Origin: an uncultured Lachnospiraceae bacterium
GTDB taxonomy: Bacteria; Bacillota; Clostridia; Lachnospirales; Lachnospiraceae
Assembly: GCA_934371505.1 (NCBI GenBank)
Contig: CAKRNW010000088.1
Span: 1-9,459 of the forward strand
DNA length: 9,459 nucleotides
Direction: 5' to 3'
Shown: positions 1-5,018 of the stretch, piece by piece
Position numbering within the stretch: position 1 is the stretch's first letter
How the letters are laid out: each line of letters starts with the position of its first letter
Translations under genes and position numbers: made by a program
Notes under the pieces: model-generated
Told to the model about the DNA's origin: nothing
The model's input: the letters and a program-made list of their open reading frames with translations, nothing else
The model's database searches: none

Positions 1-45
1 GTGGAAGTACCGGCAGTGGAAGTGCTGGCAGTGGAAGTACAGGTG
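1..45 (+). repeat. 15-bp tandem repeat, at least three units, coding for Gly/Ser/Thr
   Basis: Units at 1-15, 16-30 and 31-45 each begin GTGGAAGT and differ at few positions. They encode G-S-T/A-G-S type peptides in the surface protein's wall-spanning linker. The array touches the left edge and may be longer. Because the unit is a multiple of three, changes in copy number would lengthen or shorten the linker without a frameshift. Confidence 0.8.
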
Positions 46-401
46 GGGGGAATTCCTCAAACAGCGGAACACAGCCTCCCGGGTCAAACCAACCGGCTTC
101 CGGCAATCCGTCTAATATGGCTTCTTCTCTTTCACAGGAGTCACTCGCTGTGCTAAATGACATCACACAATCTGGTAATCCGGAACATTCTGGTGATTTA
201 TCCGCTGGCGCTGCGACCCAGATGGGAAACCCGGGTCAAACGATGAATTCAGCAGAATTGGAAAAAGGGGTGGCTGCGGCGAAACTGCCTCAGACAGGGC
301 AGCTTTGGTGGCCCGTCTTGCTGCTGGCTGTTCTGGGTGTTCTGATGCTGCTTTTGGGAATTGTGATAGGAAAGCAGTACAACGATAAACATGAAAAGTA
401 A
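1..401 (+). CDS. LPXTG cell-wall-anchored surface protein, C-terminal end (5' partial)
   Basis: The frame (first full codon at base 3) is open to the left edge, so the start lies upstream. The visible part begins with a Gly/Ser/Thr stretch encoded by a 15-bp tandem repeat, followed by a Ser/Asn/Pro/Gln-rich spacer typical of wall-spanning regions. The C-terminus is a complete sorting signal: LPQTG at 285-299, a hydrophobic segment of about 20 residues, and a short charged tail ending KHEK. In the known family, a sortase cuts between Thr and Gly and links the protein to the cell wall. The stop overlaps the start of the downstream sortase gene by 11 bases, so the two are probably translationally coupled and the sortase may be dedicated to this substrate (inference). 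The functional head domain is outside the window, so its ligand or activity cannot be stated. An ATG at 117 is internal, not the true start. Confidence 0.88.
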   Translation, partial: GSTGSGSAGSGSTGGGNSSNSGTQPPGSNQPASGNPSNMASSLSQESLAVLNDITQSGNPEHSGDLSAGAATQMGNPGQTMNSAELEKGVAAAKLPQTGQLWWPVLLLAVLGVLMLLLGIVIGKQYNDKHEK

Positions 402-996
402 AGCATTGACTACAGCTGGGCTGCTGCTGATATTGGCGGCAGTCCTCCTTACCCTTTGGAACATATGGGAGGGATATCGGGTCACGCAGGTGACAGCGCG
501 TACAAGAAAAAAAGTGGAACAGGCTGTAGCCGTGAAAAGGGCACAGATAACACCGCAAGCAGGCAGTGAAGGTTCTCTGCCAGAACCGGGAAGACCTATG
601 CCTACCGTGGAAGTAGACGGAAACCACTATATCGAAAAACTGGAAATCCATAGGCTTGGATTAGAACTACCGGTTTTGAGCGAGTGGAGCGACACGCTTC
701 TGAAAACAGCCCCCTGTCGCTACACAGGCTCTGCCTATTTGGACAGCATGGTGATAGCAGGTCATAATTACCGTAGGCATTTTGGCAGACTGAGAAGTCT
801 GGAAGCAGGAGACAGCGTAATCTTTGAGGATGCGGAGGGACTTTGCATCTCCTATGTGGTGACGCTGGTAGAACAGCTTTCGGGGGATGCAGTAGAGGAA
901 ATGACATCAGGTAAATGGGACTTGACTCTCTTTACCTGCACTGCGGGAGGCCGGAAACGGGTAACAGTGCGGTGTGAACGGGTTGAACCGGAATGA
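391..996 (+). CDS. Sortase (membrane-anchored transpeptidase), probably class D or B-like
   Basis: Sortases are cysteine transpeptidases on the outer face of the membrane that cleave LPXTG-type signals and attach the protein to peptidoglycan or to a pilus. The 201-residue product has an N-terminal signal-anchor (about residues 6-26) and a linker, then the sortase barrel. The expected triad is visible: His125 in VIAGHN, Cys183 in TLFTC, and a candidate Arg190 in RKRVTVR. The length suits a single-domain sortase. The start overlaps the end of the LPQTG protein gene by 11 bases, which points to that protein as substrate (inference). No strong Shine-Dalgarno sequence sits at the usual distance; a TAGGAAAG lies about 17 bases upstream, which fits translational coupling. 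An intrinsic terminator follows. The subclass is my reading of the TLxTC motif and the size, not a phylogenetic assignment. Confidence 0.92.
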   Translation: MKSKALTTAGLLLILAAVLLTLWNIWEGYRVTQVTARTRKKVEQAVAVKRAQITPQAGSEGSLPEPGRPMPTVEVDGNHYIEKLEIHRLGLELPVLSEWSDTLLKTAPCRYTGSAYLDSMVIAGHNYRRHFGRLRSLEAGDSVIFEDAEGLCISYVVTLVEQLSGDAVEEMTSGKWDLTLFTCTAGGRKRVTVRCERVEPE

Positions 997-1036
997 TAAG
1001 GTTATGGGATTATCCATTTCCGGATTGGCTGAAATT

Positions 1037-1079
1037 AAAATCCAGACAGCGAATGGAGTAAGCTGGCTGGATTTTTTTT
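1037..1079 (+). terminator. Rho-independent terminator of the surface protein-sortase unit
   Basis: AATCCAG (1039-1045), one mismatched base, then CAGC (1047-1050) pair with GCTG (1062-1065) and CTGGATT (1067-1073) around an 11-base loop. A run of Ts follows to 1079. The T run directly abuts the stop codon of the convergent XRE gene (1078-1080). The A-rich left flank gives a weaker T run on the other strand, so the hairpin may terminate both converging transcripts. Confidence 0.85.
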
Positions 1080-1305
1080 AAATCTTTATATTGCGCGGAT
1101 AAGGCTTTTTGACATTGGTCAACCCCAAAAGATAATCCGTACTTGTATTATGATAAGATGCTAATTTAATCAATATTTCAGTAGGAATATCATTGGTTCC
1201 GGTTTCATATTTTGAATAACCTGTTTGCGACATGCCCAAAATAGCGGCCATTTGTGACTGGTTCAGATCCGCGTCTTCACGTAAATCTCTGATACGAGAG
1301 TACAT
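1078..1305 (-). CDS. XRE / Cro-CI family helix-turn-helix repressor (75 aa)
   Basis: This small DNA-binding protein consists almost entirely of one HTH_3 domain. Residues 15-37, from LNQSQMA through MSQTGYSKYETG, are the typical helix-turn-helix, and the later YLLGLT motif (58-63) is common at the end of this domain. There is no sensor, oligomerisation or peptidase domain, so it probably binds as a simple dimer. The start at 1305 is backed by GGAAGGAG (minus strand, 1317-1324), 11 bases upstream. Two copies of a 17-bp near-palindrome lie just upstream, one inside its probable promoter, which suggests autoregulation; two more lie at the neighbouring lipoprotein and LCP promoters. Control of those genes is inference from site placement. 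What signal relieves repression is not visible. Confidence 0.9.
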   Translation of the reverse strand: MYSRIRDLREDADLNQSQMAAILGMSQTGYSKYETGTNDIPTEILIKLASYHNTSTDYLLGLTNVKKPYPRNIKI

Positions 1306-1344
1306 AAATATATCAACTCCTTCCCAGTATTATGCGCTAATAAA

Positions 1345-1372
1345 ATAATATCTAATCTAAAACGGGCTACAA
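1345..1372 (-). promoter_or_regulatory. Putative promoter of the XRE gene
   Basis: On the minus strand a weak -35 TTGTAG (1372-1367) and a -10 TATTAT (1350-1345) are separated by 16 bases. The predicted start is near 1338, leaving a short leader that carries the GGAAGGAG ribosome binding site. The operator at 1353-1369 fills the spacer and overlaps the -35, the expected arrangement for repression. Confidence 0.5.
1353..1369. promoter_or_regulatory. Operator-like 17-bp near-palindrome, copy A
   Basis: TAATCTAAAACGGGCTA is one of four sites sharing ten invariant positions (T1, A2, C5, A8-A10, C11, G13, T16, A17). It is the most diverged right half of the four. It lies in the spacer of the putative XRE promoter, 25 bp (centre to centre) from copy B. 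Confidence 0.6.
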
Positions 1373-1377
1373 ATGTA

Positions 1378-1394
1378 TAACCTGAAACAGGTTA
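1378..1394. promoter_or_regulatory. Operator-like 17-bp perfect palindrome, copy B
   Basis: TAACCTGAAACAGGTTA has perfect 7-bp arms around a central AAA, the best-formed of the four sites. It is upstream of the XRE promoter, between the XRE gene and the lipoprotein terminator. Read on the minus strand it ends CAGGTTATA, like copy D, so it could overlap a second weak promoter for XRE. Binding by the XRE protein is inference. Confidence 0.65.
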
Positions 1395-1426
1395 ACACGG
1401 AAGGATGTTGAAAGAGCTCTGTATGG

Positions 1427-1459
1427 AAAAAGCCAGCTGTGGAACACAGCTGGCTTTTT
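1427..1459 (-). terminator. Strong rho-independent terminator of the lipoprotein gene
   Basis: A perfect stem, AAAGCCAGCTGTG against CACAGCTGGCTTT with a GAA loop, lies about ten bases past the lipoprotein stop codon. Both sides carry A/T runs (AAAA at 1427-1430 and TTTTT at 1455-1459), so it can act on either strand. For the minus-strand lipoprotein transcript it gives a canonical hairpin plus U-tract, separating that gene from the XRE unit. Confidence 0.88.
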
Positions 1460-1467
1460 GGTGTGAC

Positions 1468-2079
1468 TTATTGCATGGAAGTGGAATCTGTTCGTGCCAA
1501 TTCTTCCCCGGTTTCCGCGTTCTTATAGATGACGGTTGTCACGGCTTCCTCAGCAGGAACACCCAGATAGATCTGGTATTTGTTGCCAATGGTATAAAAG
1601 GAAAGCATCAGGGTGGATTCATAGAGATTCGGCTGATCCGAACTTAAAAAAATCGTAAATTCCGATGCGTCTTCATTGACCTGGATATCGGTAATGTCCG
1701 GGTAATAGTATTTGTCTGCCAGCACGGAGGAAACACTTTCTTCCAATTCTTTTGTAATCTCATTGACCAGCTCTGTGCGGGTATCTCCGTCAATATGATA
1801 GGTGACCATAGGAGCCTGACTGCTATCTGTTTCCTGGTAAGAAGCTGATTCTTCTGAAGAATCAGCAGGAGGTGTCTCCGGAGACACCGGCAGAAGCTGC
1901 TCCGCCTCGTTTCCCACAAGAGTGGAAGGAATGGTAATGGTTGCATCCGGCAGCTCCGAAACCTCCTCCATTAAATTAACATCTGCCGGTTCGCTTCCCT
2001 TTCCACATCCCCACAAAGTGAACAATCCAAAGGTAAACAAAAAAATAAGTTTTAAAATATTTACACAATTTGCTTTCAT
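1468..2079 (-). CDS. Predicted lipoprotein of unknown function (203 aa)
   Basis: The product begins with a type II signal peptide: basic start, a hydrophobic stretch rich in Leu/Ile/Phe, and a lipobox LWGC, so the mature protein would be lipidated and held on the outer membrane face. A Ser/Glu/Pro-rich low-complexity linker follows, then a C-terminal domain of about 110 residues starting near MVTYHIDGDTRTELV, with alternating helix and strand character. I do not recognise the domain. The ATG at 2079 is chosen because the signal peptide begins there; an ATG at 2148 would add 23 residues, lie upstream of the probable promoter and spoil the signal peptide. No Shine-Dalgarno sequence precedes the start, and a perfect TATAAT ends seven bases before it, so the mRNA may be leaderless. 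The gene is divergent from the polysaccharide operon and shares its operator motif, suggesting a linked envelope role (inference). Confidence 0.75.
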   Translation of the reverse strand: MKANCVNILKLIFLFTFGLFTLWGCGKGSEPADVNLMEEVSELPDATITIPSTLVGNEAEQLLPVSPETPPADSSEESASYQETDSSQAPMVTYHIDGDTRTELVNEITKELEESVSSVLADKYYYPDITDIQVNEDASEFTIFLSSDQPNLYESTLMLSFYTIGNKYQIYLGVPAEEAVTTVIYKNAETGEELARTDSTSMQ

Positions 2080-2085
2080 GGGCAC

Positions 2086-2114
2086 ATTATAACACGGAAA
2101 AAACGGATTATCTA
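2086..2114 (-). promoter_or_regulatory. Putative promoter of the lipoprotein gene
   Basis: On the minus strand a consensus -10 TATAAT (2091-2086) is preceded at 17 bases by TAGATA (2114-2109), which matches four of six -35 positions. The transcript would start at or next to the ATG at 2079. An alternative -10, GATAAT (2112-2107), would place operator copy C exactly in its 17-bp spacer, but its leader also has no Shine-Dalgarno sequence. Confidence 0.5.
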
Positions 2115-2129
2115 GTCTAAAACAGATTA
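2113..2129. promoter_or_regulatory. Operator-like 17-bp near-palindrome, copy C
   Basis: TAGTCTAAAACAGATTA matches the four-site consensus with two arm mismatches. It overlaps the edge of the -35 of the lipoprotein promoter, or fills the spacer of the alternative one. Both this copy and copy A are followed on the minus strand by GATA(A/T)T, so the two minus-strand promoters look like related copies. Confidence 0.6.
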
Positions 2130-2205
2130 AGAAAAATAATTTATTCATTGTAAAATAACGAAAACAAATAATTTTCTAAAAAAAATTACACTTCTGTTAT
2201 AAATG

Positions 2206-2234
2206 TTGACTTATAACCCAAAACAGGTTATAGT
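2206..2234 (+). promoter_or_regulatory. Main promoter of the polysaccharide operon
   Basis: TTGACT (2206-2211) and TATAGT (2229-2234) are separated by 17 bases, each one mismatch from consensus. The A/T-rich stretch just upstream (about 2160-2200) could act as an UP element. Operator copy D fills the spacer. The predicted start near 2241 means that the ATG codons at 2203 and 2236 are not used by this promoter. Confidence 0.7.
2214..2230. promoter_or_regulatory. Operator-like 17-bp near-palindrome, copy D
   Basis: TAACCCAAAACAGGTTA differs from the perfect palindrome copy B at two positions, both in the left arm. It spans the spacer between TTGACT and TATAGT and overlaps the first two bases of the -10, so a bound dimer would block RNA polymerase. 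This makes the seven-gene polysaccharide operon a likely target of the XRE protein (inference). Confidence 0.68.
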
Positions 2235-2255
2235 TATGTCGAGAAGGAAAGGAAA

Positions 2256-2285
2256 ATGTCGGAAAACAACAATGAGCCAGAATGA
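2256..2285 (+). other. Nine-codon upstream ORF overlapping the LCP start
   Basis: ATG at 2256 opens a short frame coding MSENNNEPE with a TGA at 2283-2285. It overlaps the LCP start (2272) by 14 bases in a different frame. The only good Shine-Dalgarno sequence, AAGGAAAGG (2244-2252), is spaced for this ATG (AAGGA core seven bases away) and is too far from the LCP ATG. It may be a coupling leader peptide, or chance. Nothing but position supports translation. Confidence 0.3.
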
Positions 2286-3447
2286 AACGAATAATTCCAA
2301 AAAGAAAAAGAGAAGAAAAAAGAAGAGAACAAGCCGCGTCTACAAAGTATTGGGGATTCTTTTGGCCTTATTTGCCAGCATAGCCGCGGTGTTATGTCTG
2401 GCTTTTGTTGTGTTATACAAAAGCGGGGAGGCAAGCCTTGCCAACGCAGTGGAGAATAAAGCCCCCACGGCCGGCAGCTTCGATGAGGAAGCGGCAAAGC
2501 TTGCAAAGGAGAAGGCCGGACTGGCCACTGTCACCTGGCAGGATGACTGGGTGGCATTAAATGGAAAGGCCTATGAGTATGATGAGGATATTATCAACCT
2601 TCTCTTTCTGGGAATTGACCGCTCCGGCTCTATTTCCACAGAAACCAAGCTGGATAACTGGGAGGCAGGTCAGGCCGACGCTATTTTCGTCTTATCCATG
2701 AATCCCAATAAGAAAACGATTCGCATCGTGGGGATTCCAAGAAACTCCATGGTAGATGTGGATATTTATGACCAGAATGCCCGGGAGATGGAGACTATCC
2801 ATAATCAGATCTGTCTCCAGTATGGCTACGCCGGAGGTGGCAGGAACGGATTAAATTCCATGAGGGAGGCTTCTTCCAAGCTGCTTTACGATTTACCCAT
2901 TCATGGCGTCTTTGCCATCGGCTATGACGCAGTCTCCATTATCAATGATAAGGTGGGAGGCGTAACCGTGGATGTGCTGGAGGACATGCCGGAGAAAAAT
3001 AGAGCCTTTGTACTGGGAAATACCGTACATCTCAATGGTTCCATGGCGCTACAGTATGTGCGGGAGAGGGACTATTACCAGCTGGGAAGCCCCACCCTGC
3101 GGTTGAAACGGCAGAAACAGTATATCACGGCACTGATTCAGGCAGCAAAAGCCTGCGTGAAAGAAAATCCGTTGATTGTGACGGAACTCTACAATTCCAT
3201 TACTTCTTATATGAATACGGATGTAACTTTGGATGAAGCGGTCTATCTGGTAAGACAGGCACTGGATTATCAGTTTGACAGCGATTCCTTTTATCTGCTA
3301 CAGGGAGACGATGTGTCCGTTCCTTTTACCAGAAAGGATGGCACAGAGGACTTCTATGACGACTACTATCTGCGGGAGGATAGTATCCGTCAGACCATGA
3401 TCGATGCTTTCTACGATGAAGTAAAGCTCGATGTCTATGATCGTTAA
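2272..3447 (+). CDS. LytR-CpsA-Psr (LCP) family wall glycopolymer ligase
   Basis: LCP proteins transfer polyprenyl-pyrophosphate-linked glycopolymers (teichoic acids, capsule) to peptidoglycan on the outer membrane face. With the start at 2272 the product has 391 residues: a very basic cytoplasmic tail (KKKKRRKKKR), one membrane segment (about 25-48), then the LCP domain. Family features are GIDRSG (Asp116, Arg117), DAIFVLS (Asp136), the RIVGIPRNSMVDV strand (Arg151, Arg157), GGVTVDV, and YVRERD..(Q)LGSPTLRLKRQKQ, carrying the arginines that bind pyrophosphate. Frames from 2203 or 2236 are open, but those codons lie in or immediately beside the promoter and operator, so 2272 is preferred; only a weak GGAAA precedes it. 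It is the first gene of the operon, consistent with attaching the polymer made by the genes downstream. LCP proteins can also act as regulators or on other polymers, so the substrate is inference. Confidence 0.9.
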   Translation: MSQNETNNSKKKKRRKKKRTSRVYKVLGILLALFASIAAVLCLAFVVLYKSGEASLANAVENKAPTAGSFDEEAAKLAKEKAGLATVTWQDDWVALNGKAYEYDEDIINLLFLGIDRSGSISTETKLDNWEAGQADAIFVLSMNPNKKTIRIVGIPRNSMVDVDIYDQNAREMETIHNQICLQYGYAGGGRNGLNSMREASSKLLYDLPIHGVFAIGYDAVSIINDKVGGVTVDVLEDMPEKNRAFVLGNTVHLNGSMALQYVRERDYYQLGSPTLRLKRQKQYITALIQAAKACVKENPLIVTELYNSITSYMNTDVTLDEAVYLVRQALDYQFDSDSFYLLQGDDVSVPFTRKDGTEDFYDDYYLREDSIRQTMIDAFYDEVKLDVYDR

Positions 3448-3476
3448 ATCCGCCAGGATTTGATGATAAATAAAAT

Positions 3477-3484
3477 AAGGAGGT
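3477..3484 (+). promoter_or_regulatory. Consensus ribosome binding site of the small secreted protein
   Basis: AAGGAGGT, a near-perfect complement of the 16S rRNA 3' end, lies eight bases before the ATG at 3493. It is the strongest ribosome binding site in the operon and suggests this protein is made in excess over its neighbours. Confidence 0.8.
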
Positions 3485-3492
3485 AAAAACCA

Positions 3493-4140
3493 ATGAAAAA
3501 GAAAGTTATGGCTATGGCACTGACTGTTGCCCTGACACTGTCCATGAGCATGACCGCTTTTGCTGCAAGTTCTACAACTTCCGGCAATTCCGGTAATTCT
3601 TCCGCTGCTGCAGCAGCTCCGGCTGCAACTGCAACGACCACTCCGTCCGTTGACAAAGCAGCTGCGGGACAGGTGGTTAATACTGATACCGTATCGGTAG
3701 CAGTTGTGGCTGCTGATGGTACGGTACAGACAACCAACCTGACTGCTTATGTTGAAGCCGCAGAGAAAAATGTAGTATCTCTGGCTGCAGCCAATGAGGA
3801 CGCAGGTGCCGCTGTTTCTGCACTGATGACTACTCCTGCAACTCTCATGTTCCAGGCTACCGTCAATGCATTAAACGGCAAAGCTGCCATCAACAACTGC
3901 GGTACTGTAAAGACCAAGGCTGTTGCAAAAGATGCTTTCGGTAATGTCATTGCTTCCGCAGGAAGCATGAAGGCAAAAGGCGTAACCAACGGTTCCCTTG
4001 TAATGCTGATGAGCGTTAATGCCGATGGCACTGTTGAATTCGTTGAGGGTGTTGTTGATCCTGTTACAGGTGAGATCCTTGGCGCATTCAAAGGAACTCC
4101 TAAAACGATCAGTGTTTTAGTATTCGTTCCTGCAGTTTAA
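3493..4140 (+). CDS. Small secreted Ala/Thr/Val-rich protein, family not recognised
   Basis: The 215-residue product has a clear Sec signal peptide: KKK start, hydrophobic core, and a predicted cut after AFA near residue 24. A low-complexity Ser/Asn/Ala/Thr/Pro stretch follows (about 25-52), then a domain of roughly 160 residues rich in Val, Ala, Gly and Thr with repeated strand-like stretches, such as TVSVAVVAADGTVQT, SLVMLMSVNADGTVEF and KTISVLVFVPAV at the very C-terminus. There is no membrane anchor, LPXTG signal, lipobox or catalytic motif that I recognise, and only one cysteine lies in the mature part. It has the best ribosome binding site of the operon and is followed by a strong hairpin, both consistent with high expression. 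Within a polysaccharide operon it could be a secreted matrix or structural protein, but that is only a guess from position. Confidence 0.85.
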   Translation: MKKKVMAMALTVALTLSMSMTAFAASSTTSGNSGNSSAAAAAPAATATTTPSVDKAAAGQVVNTDTVSVAVVAADGTVQTTNLTAYVEAAEKNVVSLAAANEDAGAAVSALMTTPATLMFQATVNALNGKAAINNCGTVKTKAVAKDAFGNVIASAGSMKAKGVTNGSLVMLMSVNADGTVEFVEGVVDPVTGEILGAFKGTPKTISVLVFVPAV

Positions 4141-4152
4141 GAGACTTCTATG

Positions 4153-4182
4153 AGGGAGCCTGCCCTTGGGACAGGTTCCCTT
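4153..4182 (+). other. Intra-operon stem-loop without a U-tract
   Basis: AGGGA-G-CCTG-CC pairs with GG(GA)-CAGG-T-TCCCT across 4153-4181, with one G-U pair and a small bulge near the loop. Only two Ts follow, so it is not a standard terminator. It sits 12 bases after the secreted-protein stop. It could stabilise the 3' end of the upstream message, mark a processing site, or reduce read-through to the downstream genes (inference). Confidence 0.6.
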
Positions 4183-4226
4183 AAGCTGTGTCAGACAGAA
4201 ACAAGTAAAAGGGAGAATCGGATCAC

Positions 4227-5018
4227 ATGAAGCTGTTTACGCAACAGGCTACACTCACAACACCTTCTGTCTCTGTATATGAAAAAGCGGATAGTTCTTC
4301 CACCACCGTAGGACACCTGATTCTGGGAAATACCTTTGATCTGGAAGAAACCCTGACCGCAGAAGATGGCTCTACCTGGTACCGGGTTACCTTACATAAT
4401 GGAATTGAGGGGTATATCCAGGGAGAATTTACCACAGGACAGGAACAACAGCCGGAGAAAACCACAGAGAACGGCACCTATGTCCAGACGCTGGTGAGTG
4501 CTAATGTCCGGGCAGAGGCAGACATCAATTCAGCCAATATCGGCAAGGTGGATGTCCACCAGAAGATATCGGCACTGGATGAAGTCCAGGATGTCAACGG
4601 GGAAAGCTGGTATCTCATTGAGGGAGCCTTTGACGGCGCATCTCAGGGATACATCAAGGCGAGCACGGCAGAAATCGTTACCACAGAAACGGCTGCCGGC
4701 AGGGAAAACGAGAACGCGGCAGAGGAGGAGCAGATTCCGGAGACAGAAACCGCTCATACCACTGTACACAAGAATGTAAATGAGGACAGTCTGGATGGCA
4801 GCCATGAACTGCTGGCACAGACCACCACAGAAACCATGACAGGGGAAATGGCAGAGACTGCGAAAAGCGGACTCTTTTCGATAGATTATCTATTACTTCT
4901 GGTAATTTTGATGGGAATTGCAGCCTTTTTCACGGCACAGCGCATTTTTCACAAAATGCTCCGGGAAATCTTTGGGAGAAAACTGAAATCACATGATAGA
5001 AAAAGAAGAATTAAATGA
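4227..5018 (+). CDS. Two-SH3b-domain protein with C-terminal membrane anchor and no signal peptide
   Basis: The 263-residue product has two bacterial SH3-like domains: about 7-68 (VYEKADSSSTTVGHL ... WYRVTL ... GYIQGEF) and 84-150 (ANVRAEADINSANIGKV ... WYLIEG ... GYIKAS). SH3b domains usually bind peptidoglycan or mediate contacts outside the cell. A Glu/Thr-rich linker (about 151-213), one membrane helix (about 218-238) and a very basic tail follow. The basic tail predicts a cytoplasmic C-terminus and hence external SH3b domains, yet no signal peptide is present and an in-frame stop (TAA, 4206-4208) rules out an upstream start. AAAGGGAG lies 11 bases before the ATG. The gene overlaps the Wzz-like gene by 26 bases, so the two probably act together at the membrane (inference). 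It may be a wall-sensing or scaffold partner of the polymerisation machinery; no enzyme domain is visible. Confidence 0.85.
   Translation: MKLFTQQATLTTPSVSVYEKADSSSTTVGHLILGNTFDLEETLTAEDGSTWYRVTLHNGIEGYIQGEFTTGQEQQPEKTTENGTYVQTLVSANVRAEADINSANIGKVDVHQKISALDEVQDVNGESWYLIEGAFDGASQGYIKASTAEIVTTETAAGRENENAAEEEQIPETETAHTTVHKNVNEDSLDGSHELLAQTTTETMTGEMAETAKSGLFSIDYLLLLVILMGIAAFFTAQRIFHKMLREIFGRKLKSHDRKRRIK

Noticed and set aside
163..907. Long minus-strand open frames opposite the LPXTG and sortase genes
   Set aside because: They overlap two well-supported plus-strand genes, have no family motifs and no ribosome binding site; they are reading-frame shadows.
1405..1647. 80-codon plus-strand frame with GGAAGG just before its ATG
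   Set aside because: The GGAAGG touches the ATG, the frame runs straight through a strong terminator hairpin and then antisense to the lipoprotein gene, and the peptide has no recognisable feature.
2094..2110. Possible fifth operator half-site AAACGGATTA beside copy C
   Set aside because: Only the right half resembles the motif; the left half does not match, so it does not meet the standard set by the other four.
3446..3461. Small hairpin AAATCC-GCCA-GGATTT after the LCP stop
   Set aside because: It has only six A/T-rich pairs and no T run follows; the next gene is 31 bases away with a strong ribosome binding site, so it is unlikely to be a terminator.
4150..4230. Short open frame in front of the SH3b gene that might supply a missing signal peptide
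   Set aside because: Its 26 codons are polar and charged, lack a hydrophobic core, have no ribosome binding site and are in a different frame from the SH3b gene.
4208..4995. Similar start regions of the SH3b and Wzz-like genes (GGGAGAA ... ATCACATGA)
   Set aside because: The similarity is short and confined to the ribosome binding site and start; the proteins are unrelated, so it is better read as chance or shared translation signals than as a duplication.
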